Of a stretch of 6,740 nucleotides of DNA, positions 1-6,212 are shown piece after piece. Position numbers and translations under genes: made by a program. The DNA comes from Actinomycetota bacterium (GTDB taxonomy: Bacteria > Actinomycetota > Actinomycetes > Nanopelagicales > Nanopelagicaceae). Each line of letters starts with the position of its first letter. Position 1 is the first letter of the stretch. The DNA is taken from assembly GCA_009703165.1 (NCBI GenBank), contig WLGP01000048.1:1-6740 (forward strand). The letters are read 5' to 3'. The notes beneath the pieces were generated by a model. That model searched no databases. It was not told the DNA's origin and saw only the letters and a program-made list of their open reading frames with translations.

Positions 1-782
1 AGCTTTGGAACAGCGCCAAGAAGTTGCTGGGTATATGGATGCTGTGGGCGATTAAAGATCTGATCGGCGCTTCCGTGTTCAACGGTGAGGCCATCTTTCA
101 TGACAAGGATCTCATCTGCCATATCGGCGACAACGCCCATATCATGGGTAATCAACAAGATCGCTGAGTTGAGCTTATCTTTAAGGTTACGCATCAGATC
201 GAGAACTTCAGCCTGAACAGTTACATCAAGGGCCGTTGTTGGCTCATCTGCAACTAAGAGGCCTGGATCGCAGGCAAGTGCTTGAGCGATCATCGCACGC
301 TGGCGCTGACCACCTGAGAGTTGGTGCGGATACTTATCGATCGAGGTCGCAGGATCTGGAATTTCAACCATTGTGATTAATTCAAGTGCGCGTGCACGTG
401 CTTCCTTTGGACCCATATCAAAGTGGGTACGAAGTGTTTCAATAATCTGGAAACCGATTGTGTAGACAGGGTTAAGGGCTGTCATTGGCTCTTGGAAGAT
501 GTAAGCAACTTCCTTGCCGCGGAATTTACGAAGGGTTGAACCCTTCGCGCCGAGCATCTCTTGTCCCTTAACTTTGATGCTGCCGCTCATGCGAGCATTT
601 GATGCGAGAAGGCTCATAAGACCCATGGCAGTTGTTGACTTACCAGAGCCAGATTCACCAACGATGGCAAGGACTTGGCCAGGGTTGACCTCAAAGTTCA
701 TATTGATTGCAGCTGGGTACCAGAGACCATCTACCCAAAATTCAACGGTAAAGTCCTGGACCTTAAGAACTGGCTGGCTCAT
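1..782 (-). CDS. OppD/DppD-type peptide ABC transporter ATP-binding protein (3' end cut by window edge)
   Basis: Cytoplasmic ATPase that should power the OppB-OppC permease pair encoded nearby. My translation gives 260 residues from ATG at 782-780 before the window ends. Seen in order: Walker A GESGSGKST (residues 42-50), Q-loop IFQEP (95-99), ABC signature LSGGQRQR (155-162), Walker B LLVADEP (175-181) with catalytic E180, D-loop TALD (183-186) and H-loop histidine in LLITHD (H213). The visible end, HPYTQQLLGAVPK, is the hallmark start of the Opp/Dpp C-terminal region, so only the last part (or a fused second ATPase domain, OppF-like) is missing. All catalytic motifs are intact. The start is supported by GAAAGG seven bases upstream. 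Unusually, it is separated from oppC by an oppositely oriented gene, with 29 bp between the two divergent starts. Family assignment is firm; the peptide substrate is only inferred. Confidence 0.95.
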   Translation of the reverse strand, partial: MSQPVLKVQDFTVEFWVDGLWYPAAINMNFEVNPGQVLAIVGESGSGKSTTAMGLMSLLASNARMSGSIKVKGQEMLGAKGSTLRKFRGKEVAYIFQEPMTALNPVYTIGFQIIETLRTHFDMGPKEARARALELITMVEIPDPATSIDKYPHQLSGGQRQRAMIAQALACDPGLLVADEPTTALDVTVQAEVLDLMRNLKDKLNSAILLITHDMGVVADMADEILVMKDGLTVEHGSADQIFNRPQHPYTQQLLGAVPK

Positions 783-789
783 CGGAGAA

Positions 790-795
790 CCTTTC
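790..795 (-). promoter_or_regulatory. Ribosome binding site of oppD
   Basis: GAAAGG on the minus strand lies seven bases before the ATG at 782. It lies in the 29-bp space between the oppD and PH-domain gene starts, so oppD can be translated independently rather than by coupling to an upstream minus-strand gene. Confidence 0.6.
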
Positions 796-811
796 GTGAG
801 AGACTACTTGT

Positions 812-1399
812 GTGAGTAATTCTGAGGTGTACCGTCCGAGAAGCGGCTACTTCTTCGCTGGCGCTATCTACATTCTCTGCGCCGGACTTATCGGTCAGAG
901 TTTTGTTACCGAGAGCGCTGATGGCGTCCTTACGACAAGTGCATGGTGCGCTCTGATCAGCTACATCTTTCATCTGACCTTTATCCGCCCCAAGGTGACC
1001 TTCTTCGATGAAGGAATCCGCATTACCAATCCGCTGAGAGAGATCACTGTTGGCTGGGATCGCATCCAAGAGATTAACGCTCGCTACTCGATGTACATCC
1101 AAGTAGAGGGAGAGAAGATCTACGCGTGGGCTGCTCAAGCTCCCGGCAGATATCACGCTCGAAGCATCCATCCCACCGAACTCAGGGGACTTAAAATTCC
1201 AGATCCGCTCAACATGAGAGCTGGCGAATCGCCCCGCACTCACTCTGGCGTTGCTGTCGCTCTCGGTCGAATTCGCCATGAGGCTTTCTTGACGCGCAGT
1301 AATGCGAGTGCGTGTGACTCGAGTACGGAATTTAACAACAGAGGTTTGACGATCTTGGTGATCTTGGCGATCACCGCATTCGCTGTGACGCTCACGTAG
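812..1399 (+). CDS. PH-domain-containing membrane protein (bPH_6-like), opposite strand inside the opp cluster
   Basis: A 195-residue protein with two hydrophobic helices (about 12-29 and 40-58), a bacterial PH-like beta domain (about 59-112) and a C-terminal helix (about 178-194). The segment running from FIRPKVTFFDEGIRITNP through ITVGWDRI to KIYAWAAQAPGR matches what I know of the actinobacterial bPH_6 family: a basic/proline entry, a conserved tryptophan in the middle, and an aromatic-Ala-Trp-Ala strand. The start is GTG, because the next in-frame methionine (residue 94) lies inside the PH domain; only a weak GAGAG precedes it. The domain probably faces the cytoplasm at the membrane, but the function of this family is not established, so no role is claimed. 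It runs against the flanking opp genes: 29 bp from the oppD start and 7 bp from the oppC stop. A long antisense frame covers the same DNA but lacks protein-like character. Confidence 0.85.
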   Translation: MSNSEVYRPRSGYFFAGAIYILCAGLIGQSFVTESADGVLTTSAWCALISYIFHLTFIRPKVTFFDEGIRITNPLREITVGWDRIQEINARYSMYIQVEGEKIYAWAAQAPGRYHARSIHPTELRGLKIPDPLNMRAGESPRTHSGVAVALGRIRHEAFLTRSNASACDSSTEFNNRGLTILVILAITAFAVTLT

Positions 1400-1406
1400 C
1401 TCCAAA

Positions 1407-2486
1407 TTACTCATTTGCAGCTGCAATTCTTGCCTGAACTCTGGCATTCTCTTTATCTTTCTTAGTCAAGCGACGACGTTGACGTGGGTCAAAGGCATCA
1501 CGCAGACCATCACCGATAAAGTTAATGGAGAGTGCAATGGTGATGATCAGAAGACCTGGCCACCAGAAGAGCCAAGGGCGCGTTGTAAATGAATCCTGAT
1601 ACTCACTAATGAGCGAACCAAGAGATACATCTGGTGCAACGACACCAAAGCCTAGGAAGGAAAGGGCTGTCTCAAGCAAGATCGCACCTGACATCAAGAG
1701 GGTAATCGAAACAATGATGACGCCAATTGCGTTAGGAAGAATGTGCTTGAAGATAATGCGGCGATCGCTAGCACCGGCTACGCGGGCGGCATCGACGAAC
1801 TCAAGTTCTCGAAGTTTCAGGAACTCACCTCGCACCAAACGAGATAAACCGGTCCACGCGAAGAGCCCGAGATAGAAGGCGAGGAAGCCAACGCCGAGGT
1901 TTCCAAAGTGGTAACCCACAACTGAACCGATGATGATTGTTGGGATTGTGATGATGAAATCTGTAAAGCGCATCAGGGTCGCATCGATCCAACCACGGAA
2001 GTAACCAGAGATTGCACCGATTGTGATTCCGATAAGACCTGCCAAGAAACCGATAACAACCATCACGTAGAGTGAACGTTGCGCACCGCGCATCACCATC
2101 GCAAAGTAATCCTTGCCGATGCTGTCTTGGCCAAATGGATGTCTTCCTAGTCCAACGCCTGTGCCATCGATAAATGGAGGAAGAACATCGAGGGTAGGGC
2201 AGCCGACAATGCCTTCTGGGCAGCCTTCGAGGCGGAGCTCCAAAATTTCATCGTAGCCAAACTTCCACCAACCAGGGATCTTTACTGGACCGATCTTGTT
2301 ATCGAGTGCGGTAAAGACGAAGACGACGATAAAGAAGATGACAAAGACTGATGTCATCGCTGCTTTATGGCGTAAGAAACGACGAATAACGATCTGACTT
2401 TGGCTAAGGCCTTCAGTCTCCTTATTCATAATGGCTTGTTCGCCAGAAGTAACTGAGACTTCCTGATTTTTCTTCTTCTTTAACAT
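1407..2486 (-). CDS. OppC/DppC-type ABC transporter permease
   Basis: Inner-membrane channel subunit of 359 residues, somewhat longer than the usual roughly 300. The N-terminus is a charged cytoplasmic tail (KKKK at 3-6, RRFLRHK at 35-41), followed by TM1 (about 44-60) and an extended extracellular loop (about 61-125). That loop ends in the family motif HPFGQDSIGKDYF (116-128, compare H-x-LGTD-x-x-GRD). The core helices run from about 138 to 325. The cytoplasmic ATPase-coupling (EAA) loop is LEFVDAARVAGASDRRIIFKH (228-248) followed by ILPN. The family ending GDGLRDAFDPR (325-335) is followed by a basic/charged tail of about 24 residues. The loop carries two cysteines, C89 and C96, in GCPEGIVGCP. 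The start overlaps the oppB stop by one base (TAATG) behind a strong AGGAGG, implying translational coupling. Its stop lies 7 bp from the convergent PH-domain gene, leaving no room for a terminator. Confidence 0.95.
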   Translation of the reverse strand: MLKKKKNQEVSVTSGEQAIMNKETEGLSQSQIVIRRFLRHKAAMTSVFVIFFIVVFVFTALDNKIGPVKIPGWWKFGYDEILELRLEGCPEGIVGCPTLDVLPPFIDGTGVGLGRHPFGQDSIGKDYFAMVMRGAQRSLYVMVVIGFLAGLIGITIGAISGYFRGWIDATLMRFTDFIITIPTIIIGSVVGYHFGNLGVGFLAFYLGLFAWTGLSRLVRGEFLKLRELEFVDAARVAGASDRRIIFKHILPNAIGVIIVSITLLMSGAILLETALSFLGFGVVAPDVSLGSLISEYQDSFTTRPWLFWWPGLLIITIALSINFIGDGLRDAFDPRQRRRLTKKDKENARVQARIAAANE

Positions 2487-4033
2487 TAGTTACCTCCTGC
2501 GCCGGCACGAATTCGCGGATCAAGTGCAGAATAGAGAAGATCTGCGATGAGATTTGCAGAAACTGCTAGGAAACCAGTCAACAAGAAGACACCCATAAGG
2601 AGATTGAGATCCATTGAGTTAATCGCTGTGTTGAAGAGAGTTCCCATTCCAAGCCAGCCGAAGATGCGCTCAGTAATAATCGCTCCGCCAATAATCGAAG
2701 CAAAGTCAACAACCATGATTGTTGCAATTGGAATCATGGTATTTCTAAAGGCGTGGCGCATGATGACTGTGCGCTCTGTAAGTCCCTTTGCTCGCGCTGT
2801 ACGGATGTAATCTTGATTGAGAACCTCAAGAAGTGTTCCACGTGAGAATCGGACATAACCTGCAAATGAGATCAGAAGCAGGGCAAGGGTCGGCAAGAAC
2901 ATGTGAACGAGTGCATCGAGCAAGCTCATCCAGAAGTTACCTGGCTCAAGAAGAGCGTTGACCTGACCGATGGTTGGAATTGGTCGGAAGTAGACAGCAT
3001 CGGATTCCATATATGGCTTCCAGGTCTGCATTAATTGATCGATGACAATCAGAAGTCCCATGATGAAGGCTGAGATGATTGACGTTCTGATAATTGGACC
3101 GCGGTCAATTCGTGAGAATTTAAGTGGAACAAATCCAGCAACAAGGAAGAGAGTAATGACAAGAAGTGGATAGATGATGATCTCTCCATCTTGCTCAAAG
3201 AGCCACTGCACTGGGTAGTAGATAACAAGGGCGATTGCGGCCATAGTCAGCGATGAGTGCAGCGCTGCCTTGTTTTGAATTCCAGTAGAAAGTTGAGTGA
3301 CACCATAGGCAACGCCGACGGAAAAGACTCCTATGCCGATAGGTCCAAGGGAAGGATTGGCAAACCACTCGGTGATGCTCAGGTATGAAAGGAAGGCAAA
3401 GTTTGCAGTTGCCGCACCAGCAAAGATCAATAAGACCCGTTTACGAGTGCCGCTGATAATGGCAGACCAGAAGACACCGGATGCGATGCTCAGACCAATG
3501 AGCCATTGCGCGCTAATTCGCGGCTCGCTCAAGAATGTATTGAACTGGATCGCTAGATATTCCTTGAGGAGAACTGCAACCCAGAAAATTGGGAGTGAGT
3601 AGAGAAGGAATGCAACGAATGTCATTGCGTAGTCAAAACGTGAGTACTGACGGAGCGCGGTGACGATACCGATTGAGATTCCCAAGATGATTGCGATAAT
3701 CGTTGCAGCTGTTACCAAGCGGAGAGTAATTGGTAGCGCAACTAAAATTTCATTAATAACCGGCTGCTGGGTACGAGTAAGGCCAAAGTCAGCATTGCCA
3801 ACAAAGACGCCAAGGATGCCGCGCAACCATAGGAAGTAGCGCAGTGGCGGTGGCACATCGAGATTGAGCTCTCGGGTTAGGGCAACGATCTGCTGCTGTG
3901 CGTTAGGTTCACGACTTAAGCGAAGTTCTCCTAGTGGGTCACCTGAGATCGCCGCTAAATTGTAGAGAATAAAGCTAGAACCGAAGAGGATGACTACAAG
4001 CACGCCTAGACGACGTGAAATGTAAGCAATCAT
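2486..4033 (-). CDS. OppB/DppB-type ABC transporter permease with a large multi-helix insertion
   Basis: Channel subunit partnering OppC. Starting at ATG 4033 it has 515 residues beginning MIAYISRRLG, the usual OppB opening; a TTG at 4042 would add three residues, but GAAGGG sits too close to it and is better placed for the ATG. Family landmarks: TM1 (about 7-29); AISGDP; the LTREL-LD-PP loop; TMs at about 96-127 and 137-157 ending YSLPIFWVAVLLKEY; then, after the insertion, LVHMFLPTLALLL; the EAA loop DYIRTARAKGLTERTVIMRHAFRN (408-431); GGAIITERIFGWLGMG; and the terminal ALDPRIRAG. OppB proteins are usually about 310-340 residues. The excess is a block at about residues 170-345 (2999-3526) with six further hydrophobic stretches, at about 177-194, 199-219, 229-248, 257-277, 284-302 and 314-333. 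The frame is open throughout and all core motifs survive, so this is not a broken or chimeric gene. Confidence 0.93.
   Translation of the reverse strand: MIAYISRRLGVLVVILFGSSFILYNLAAISGDPLGELRLSREPNAQQQIVALTRELNLDVPPPLRYFLWLRGILGVFVGNADFGLTRTQQPVINEILVALPITLRLVTAATIIAIILGISIGIVTALRQYSRFDYAMTFVAFLLYSLPIFWVAVLLKEYLAIQFNTFLSEPRISAQWLIGLSIASGVFWSAIISGTRKRVLLIFAGAATANFAFLSYLSITEWFANPSLGPIGIGVFSVGVAYGVTQLSTGIQNKAALHSSLTMAAIALVIYYPVQWLFEQDGEIIIYPLLVITLFLVAGFVPLKFSRIDRGPIIRTSIISAFIMGLLIVIDQLMQTWKPYMESDAVYFRPIPTIGQVNALLEPGNFWMSLLDALVHMFLPTLALLLISFAGYVRFSRGTLLEVLNQDYIRTARAKGLTERTVIMRHAFRNTMIPIATIMVVDFASIIGGAIITERIFGWLGMGTLFNTAINSMDLNLLMGVFLLTGFLAVSANLIADLLYSALDPRIRAGAGGN
2493..2498 (-). promoter_or_regulatory. 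Ribosome binding site of oppC inside the oppB 3' end
   Basis: A perfect AGGAGG lies six bases before the oppC ATG and within the last codons of oppB. With the TAATG stop/start overlap it fixes the oppC start at 2486 rather than the internal methionine at residue 20, and points to coupled translation of the two permeases in equal amounts. Confidence 0.8.
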
Positions 4034-4065
4034 GTAATTCAATACCCTTCACTTGCCAAATTTAT

Positions 4066-4090
4066 CTGAGTTCAGAGACTCTGAAGTCTG
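4066..4090. promoter_or_regulatory. 25-bp near-perfect palindrome upstream of oppB (candidate operator)
   Basis: The core TTCAGAG-A-CTCTGAA (4071-4085) is a perfect inverted repeat around one central base. Extending to 4066-4090, three of five further outer positions also pair, giving 10 of 12 symmetric positions. The dyad with an odd centre is the shape of a site bound by a dimeric regulator. As RNA it could only form a six-pair stem with a three-base loop. It lies 33 bp ahead of the oppB ATG. No second copy was seen upstream of oppA. Regulator and function are unknown. Confidence 0.4.
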
Positions 4091-4112
4091 CCCATCATAT
4101 ACGAAACAGTAG

Positions 4113-4152
4113 GAAAGAGTGGCGCCCGGTATTACCCGAGCGCCACTCTCTC
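4113..4152 (-). terminator. Strong intercistronic hairpin after oppA (attenuator or mRNA-stabilising stem)
   Basis: On the minus strand, GAGAGAGTGGCGCTCGG pairs with CCGGGCGCCACTCTTTC around a short GTAATA loop. This is a stem of about 17 pairs (two G-U wobbles, others Watson-Crick) starting 38 bp after the oppA stop. The wobbles pair only in the minus-strand transcript; on the plus strand they are mismatches, which indicates that the oppA message is the functional one. The following tract is a poor U-run (TTCCTACTGTTT), so full termination is doubtful. A partial terminator or 3'-end protector, making oppA mRNA more abundant than oppBC, fits known binding-protein operons such as malE-malF. 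Confidence 0.65.
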
Positions 4153-4190
4153 TTTACTAATTAATCACATTCAAACTCTCGTAAAGAGAA

Positions 4191-6041
4191 TTAGTTTGTG
4201 AATGACCAATCCCATAGGTTCCAAACTAGGTTTGGAGAGAATGGTGATGGTGCAACGCCTTGCAACTTCGCGTTCACACCGTTAGCTGATGGGTGCTGGA
4301 AGACAGGAAGCGTTACCGCATCCTTGATCAACTCTGCATCAACCTTCGTGAAGCGATCTGCAATCTGTGCTGCTGTGAATGGGGTTGCTCCAAGCTCCTT
4401 GTAGATCTTATCGATCACTGGGTTTGAGTATCCCTGGTAGTTAGCCTTGGTCTCGTATGTTCCAACGTTACCTGACTGGAATGCAGCAGACTTTACCCAA
4501 GCAAAGAATGCAGCGTCATACTTTGGATCCTCAAGGAATGCAGACCATCCTGATGTAGGTGTTACATCTACATCAAAGCCAGCCTTTGCCCACTCTGCCT
4601 TAGCAAGAGCTGCCTGTGCAACGCGACGTGCGTTAGATGGCTGACCGTAGAGCAACTTGATCTTTACAGATCCGCTACCTGCTGCAGCGCTTGGGAAGTG
4701 CTTCTTCACCAATGCAAGTGCTTGTGCTGTACGTGATGCCTGTGTACCTGCAGTGAACTTGCTGACGCCAGACTTAGCAATGATGTTCTTGTAGCTAGGC
4801 TCTGAGTTGAAGACCATCAATGAGTTCATCAACTGTGAAGTTGCGTTGATTGGCTGGATGACCTTAGTCATGATCTCTTCACGTGGGTAAGCAAGAAGGA
4901 AGGCTGTACGGAGATCCTTTGCCTTCTGTGAATCACCAGCGAATGGACCGTTGTATGGCTCTGTTGTTCCGTATGCAGGACCAACGCGGAGGTCAAGGTG
5001 CTCGTAAACAGCCTGGTCTCCACCGATTACCTTAACCGCTGGTGCCATTGCCTTAAGTTGAGCTACAGCATCTGCTGTTGGCTGACCGGCGTAGATATCA
5101 ACTTCACCGTTCTTAAGTGCCTGTGCAGCAGCCGTTCCATCACCGATAACCTTGAATACAACGCGCTGAAGGCTCTTGACCTTAGGACCTGAGTTGTACT
5201 TAGGGTTGCGGACCATTGTTACTGCGCCATTAGCAACAGCAGACTTGATCATGAATGGACCGTTACCAACAAGAAGAAGTGGGTTGGTTGAAGCGTTTAC
5301 AACGTTGATGTTGTAGTTCTTTGACCAGATTGCGCCCATCTTCTTAAGGCTTGCAGTGTTGTATGTATCAAATGCCTTGTAGAAACGCTCACGTGCTGCA
5401 TTGTTCTCAGCAACTGTTCCGAGCTTGTTCTTTCCTTCAGCCATCATCATGAGAGCGTGAACAGGGAATACACCTGGAGCCAATAGGCGCCAATCTGGTA
5501 CCTGTGTTCCGTACTCAACAGTTACTGACATCTTGTCTGGTGAAAGGATTGGAAGACCGACTACATGCTGCTCGTAAAGTCCACCGTATCCGAGTGAATC
5601 GAATGCAGGTGTGACATCTGAGTCAGCAGGATCGCCAAGTCCAGCAATCTGTGAATATGTACCAGCTGCTGTGATGTGTGTAAGAAGTAGATCGATACCG
5701 TTAATAGGTGTTCCATCTGACCATAGACGGCCCTTGTTAACTGTGTACTGAACCTTGAATGGCTTCTTGCTTACAATCTTGTAGGTACCAAATGCAGTGT
5801 TATCTACAAGTGTTGCCTTGTTGTTGTAGTAAGTGAATCCGACCTGCTCAAGGTAATCAACATCTGTGTTGAACGTAAGGTTCATTGCTGAAACGCTTGG
5901 GTTCAAACCAGTAAGAGCATTACTTTGTACGATTTGTACTGTGGTCTTTGGTGCTGCATTAGCTGGGCTAAGCAGACCGACAGCAAGACCAGCCGTTGCA
6001 GCGGTAGCGATTGCTACCTGCGCGAGGCGGTTGAGCTTCAT
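4191..6041 (-). CDS. Peptide-type ABC transporter substrate-binding protein (SBP_bac_5 family, OppA/DppA-like)
   Basis: Extracytoplasmic receptor of 616 residues that would deliver substrate to the downstream OppB-OppC channel. Residues 1-29 form a classical secretory signal: basic start (MKLNR), Ala-rich core, and an ANA cleavage motif (27-29). Family features: YTVNKGRLWSDGTPI (99-113) followed by a helix starting with Asp; NGPFMI (260-265); the VRNPKYNSGP region (278-286); ALKNGEVDIYAGQP (308-321); LRTAFLLAYPREEI (377-390); KAEWAKAGFDVDV (481-493); and a C-terminal NLVWNLWDWSF. Length is normal to slightly long. There is no lipobox cysteine; in fact no cysteine occurs anywhere in the protein. 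The start is fixed by a perfect AGGAGG four bases upstream. It is the first gene of the importer cluster. Peptide binding is the family default; the actual ligand is undetermined. Confidence 0.95.
   Translation of the reverse strand: MKLNRLAQVAIATAATAGLAVGLLSPANAAPKTTVQIVQSNALTGLNPSVSAMNLTFNTDVDYLEQVGFTYYNNKATLVDNTAFGTYKIVSKKPFKVQYTVNKGRLWSDGTPINGIDLLLTHITAAGTYSQIAGLGDPADSDVTPAFDSLGYGGLYEQHVVGLPILSPDKMSVTVEYGTQVPDWRLLAPGVFPVHALMMMAEGKNKLGTVAENNAARERFYKAFDTYNTASLKKMGAIWSKNYNINVVNASTNPLLLVGNGPFMIKSAVANGAVTMVRNPKYNSGPKVKSLQRVVFKVIGDGTAAAQALKNGEVDIYAGQPTADAVAQLKAMAPAVKVIGGDQAVYEHLDLRVGPAYGTTEPYNGPFAGDSQKAKDLRTAFLLAYPREEIMTKVIQPINATSQLMNSLMVFNSEPSYKNIIAKSGVSKFTAGTQASRTAQALALVKKHFPSAAAGSGSVKIKLLYGQPSNARRVAQAALAKAEWAKAGFDVDVTPTSGWSAFLEDPKYDAAFFAWVKSAAFQSGNVGTYETKANYQGYSNPVIDKIYKELGATPFTAAQIADRFTKVDAELIKDAVTLPVFQHPSANGVNAKLQGVAPSPFSPNLVWNLWDWSFTN
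5955..6041 (-). other. Signal peptide of the binding protein, Sec/signal-peptidase-I type, no lipobox
   Basis: Residues 1-29: K2, N4 and R5 form the n-region, about residues 6-24 the hydrophobic Ala/Val/Leu/Gly core, and S25-P26-A27-N28-A29 the c-region, with likely cleavage before A30. No twin arginine and no cysteine, so neither Tat export nor lipid attachment is predicted. Confidence 0.75.
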
Positions 6042-6212
6042 TGTTCCTCCTAGAGGGTTGTATAGATAGATGTGAAGAGTCGACCTGCCTCACAGCCATC
6101 TTTGGGTGGGCAAAGTCTGCCGTAGCCCTAAGTAATAGGCAATTAGAGTAGATAACGATTGGAGCACGATTACGCGAGGAATCCGGCGAACTTTTGGTCA
6201 AGCAAGGGTGAT
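6042..6212 (-). promoter_or_regulatory. Intergenic leader/promoter region upstream of oppA
   Basis: This 171-bp gap follows the MFS gene and should carry the importer promoter. On the minus strand an AT-rich tract (about 6130-6165) contains a weak -10-like TATTAC behind TTGCC, and a TATACA lies close to the ribosome binding site (about 6058-6063). Neither has a good -35 partner, so no exact promoter is called. A small five-pair stem CTTTG/CAAAG (6100-6115, six-base loop) could form in the leader. No clear terminator for the MFS gene was found, so read-through from it is possible. Confidence 0.4.
6046..6051 (-). promoter_or_regulatory. Perfect Shine-Dalgarno of the binding-protein gene
   Basis: AGGAGG on the minus strand, four bases before the ATG at 6041. 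It decides the start and, with the hairpin after the gene, suggests the binding protein is made in large amounts relative to the permeases. Confidence 0.8.

Larger units (their letters stand above)
4034..4190. other. oppA-oppB intergenic region
   Basis: This 157-bp gap between the binding-protein stop and the first permease has no gene. It holds a long hairpin (4113-4152) and a separate 25-bp palindrome (4066-4090), both listed individually. A weaker inverted repeat brackets the end of oppA: ACTAATT at 4156-4162 with AATTAGT at 4189-4195, enclosing CTCT/AGAG. An AT-rich stretch (4058-4065) lies just before oppB, but I see no convincing -35/-10 pair, so an internal oppB promoter is possible but unsupported. 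Confidence 0.6.

Noticed and set aside
514..819. A 101-codon plus-strand frame antisense to oppD
   Set aside because: It lies opposite the Walker A and Q-loop coding region of an intact ATPase, and its composition is that of a reverse-strand shadow.
1415..1426. 12-bp palindrome TTGCAGCTGCAA near the oppC stop
   Set aside because: It lies in coding sequence (Ala-rich C-terminus), would leave at most a four-pair stem as RNA, and has no U-run; likely chance.
779..1447. A 222-codon open frame on the minus strand, antisense to the PH-domain gene, overlapping the oppC end and meeting the oppD start through ATGA
   Set aside because: The overlaps look operon-like, but the translation is polar and low-complexity, with no recognisable fold, while the plus-strand frame has clear PH-domain and membrane features. 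It is best explained as a shadow frame.
2999..3526. Possibility that long oppB is two genes or a transposon-interrupted gene
   Set aside because: One uninterrupted frame, no inverted terminal repeats or transposase motifs noticed, and flanking core motifs are intact and in register.
4034..4042. TTG start at 4042 for oppB
   Set aside because: The GAAGGG motif is only about two bases from the TTG but suitably placed for the ATG at 4033, which also gives the usual OppB N-terminus. The difference is three residues.
5968..6201. A 77-codon minus-strand frame across the oppA leader and signal peptide
   Set aside because: It is out of frame with oppA, has no ribosome binding site, and its sequence (RRNNEAQPPRAG...) resembles no known leader peptide.
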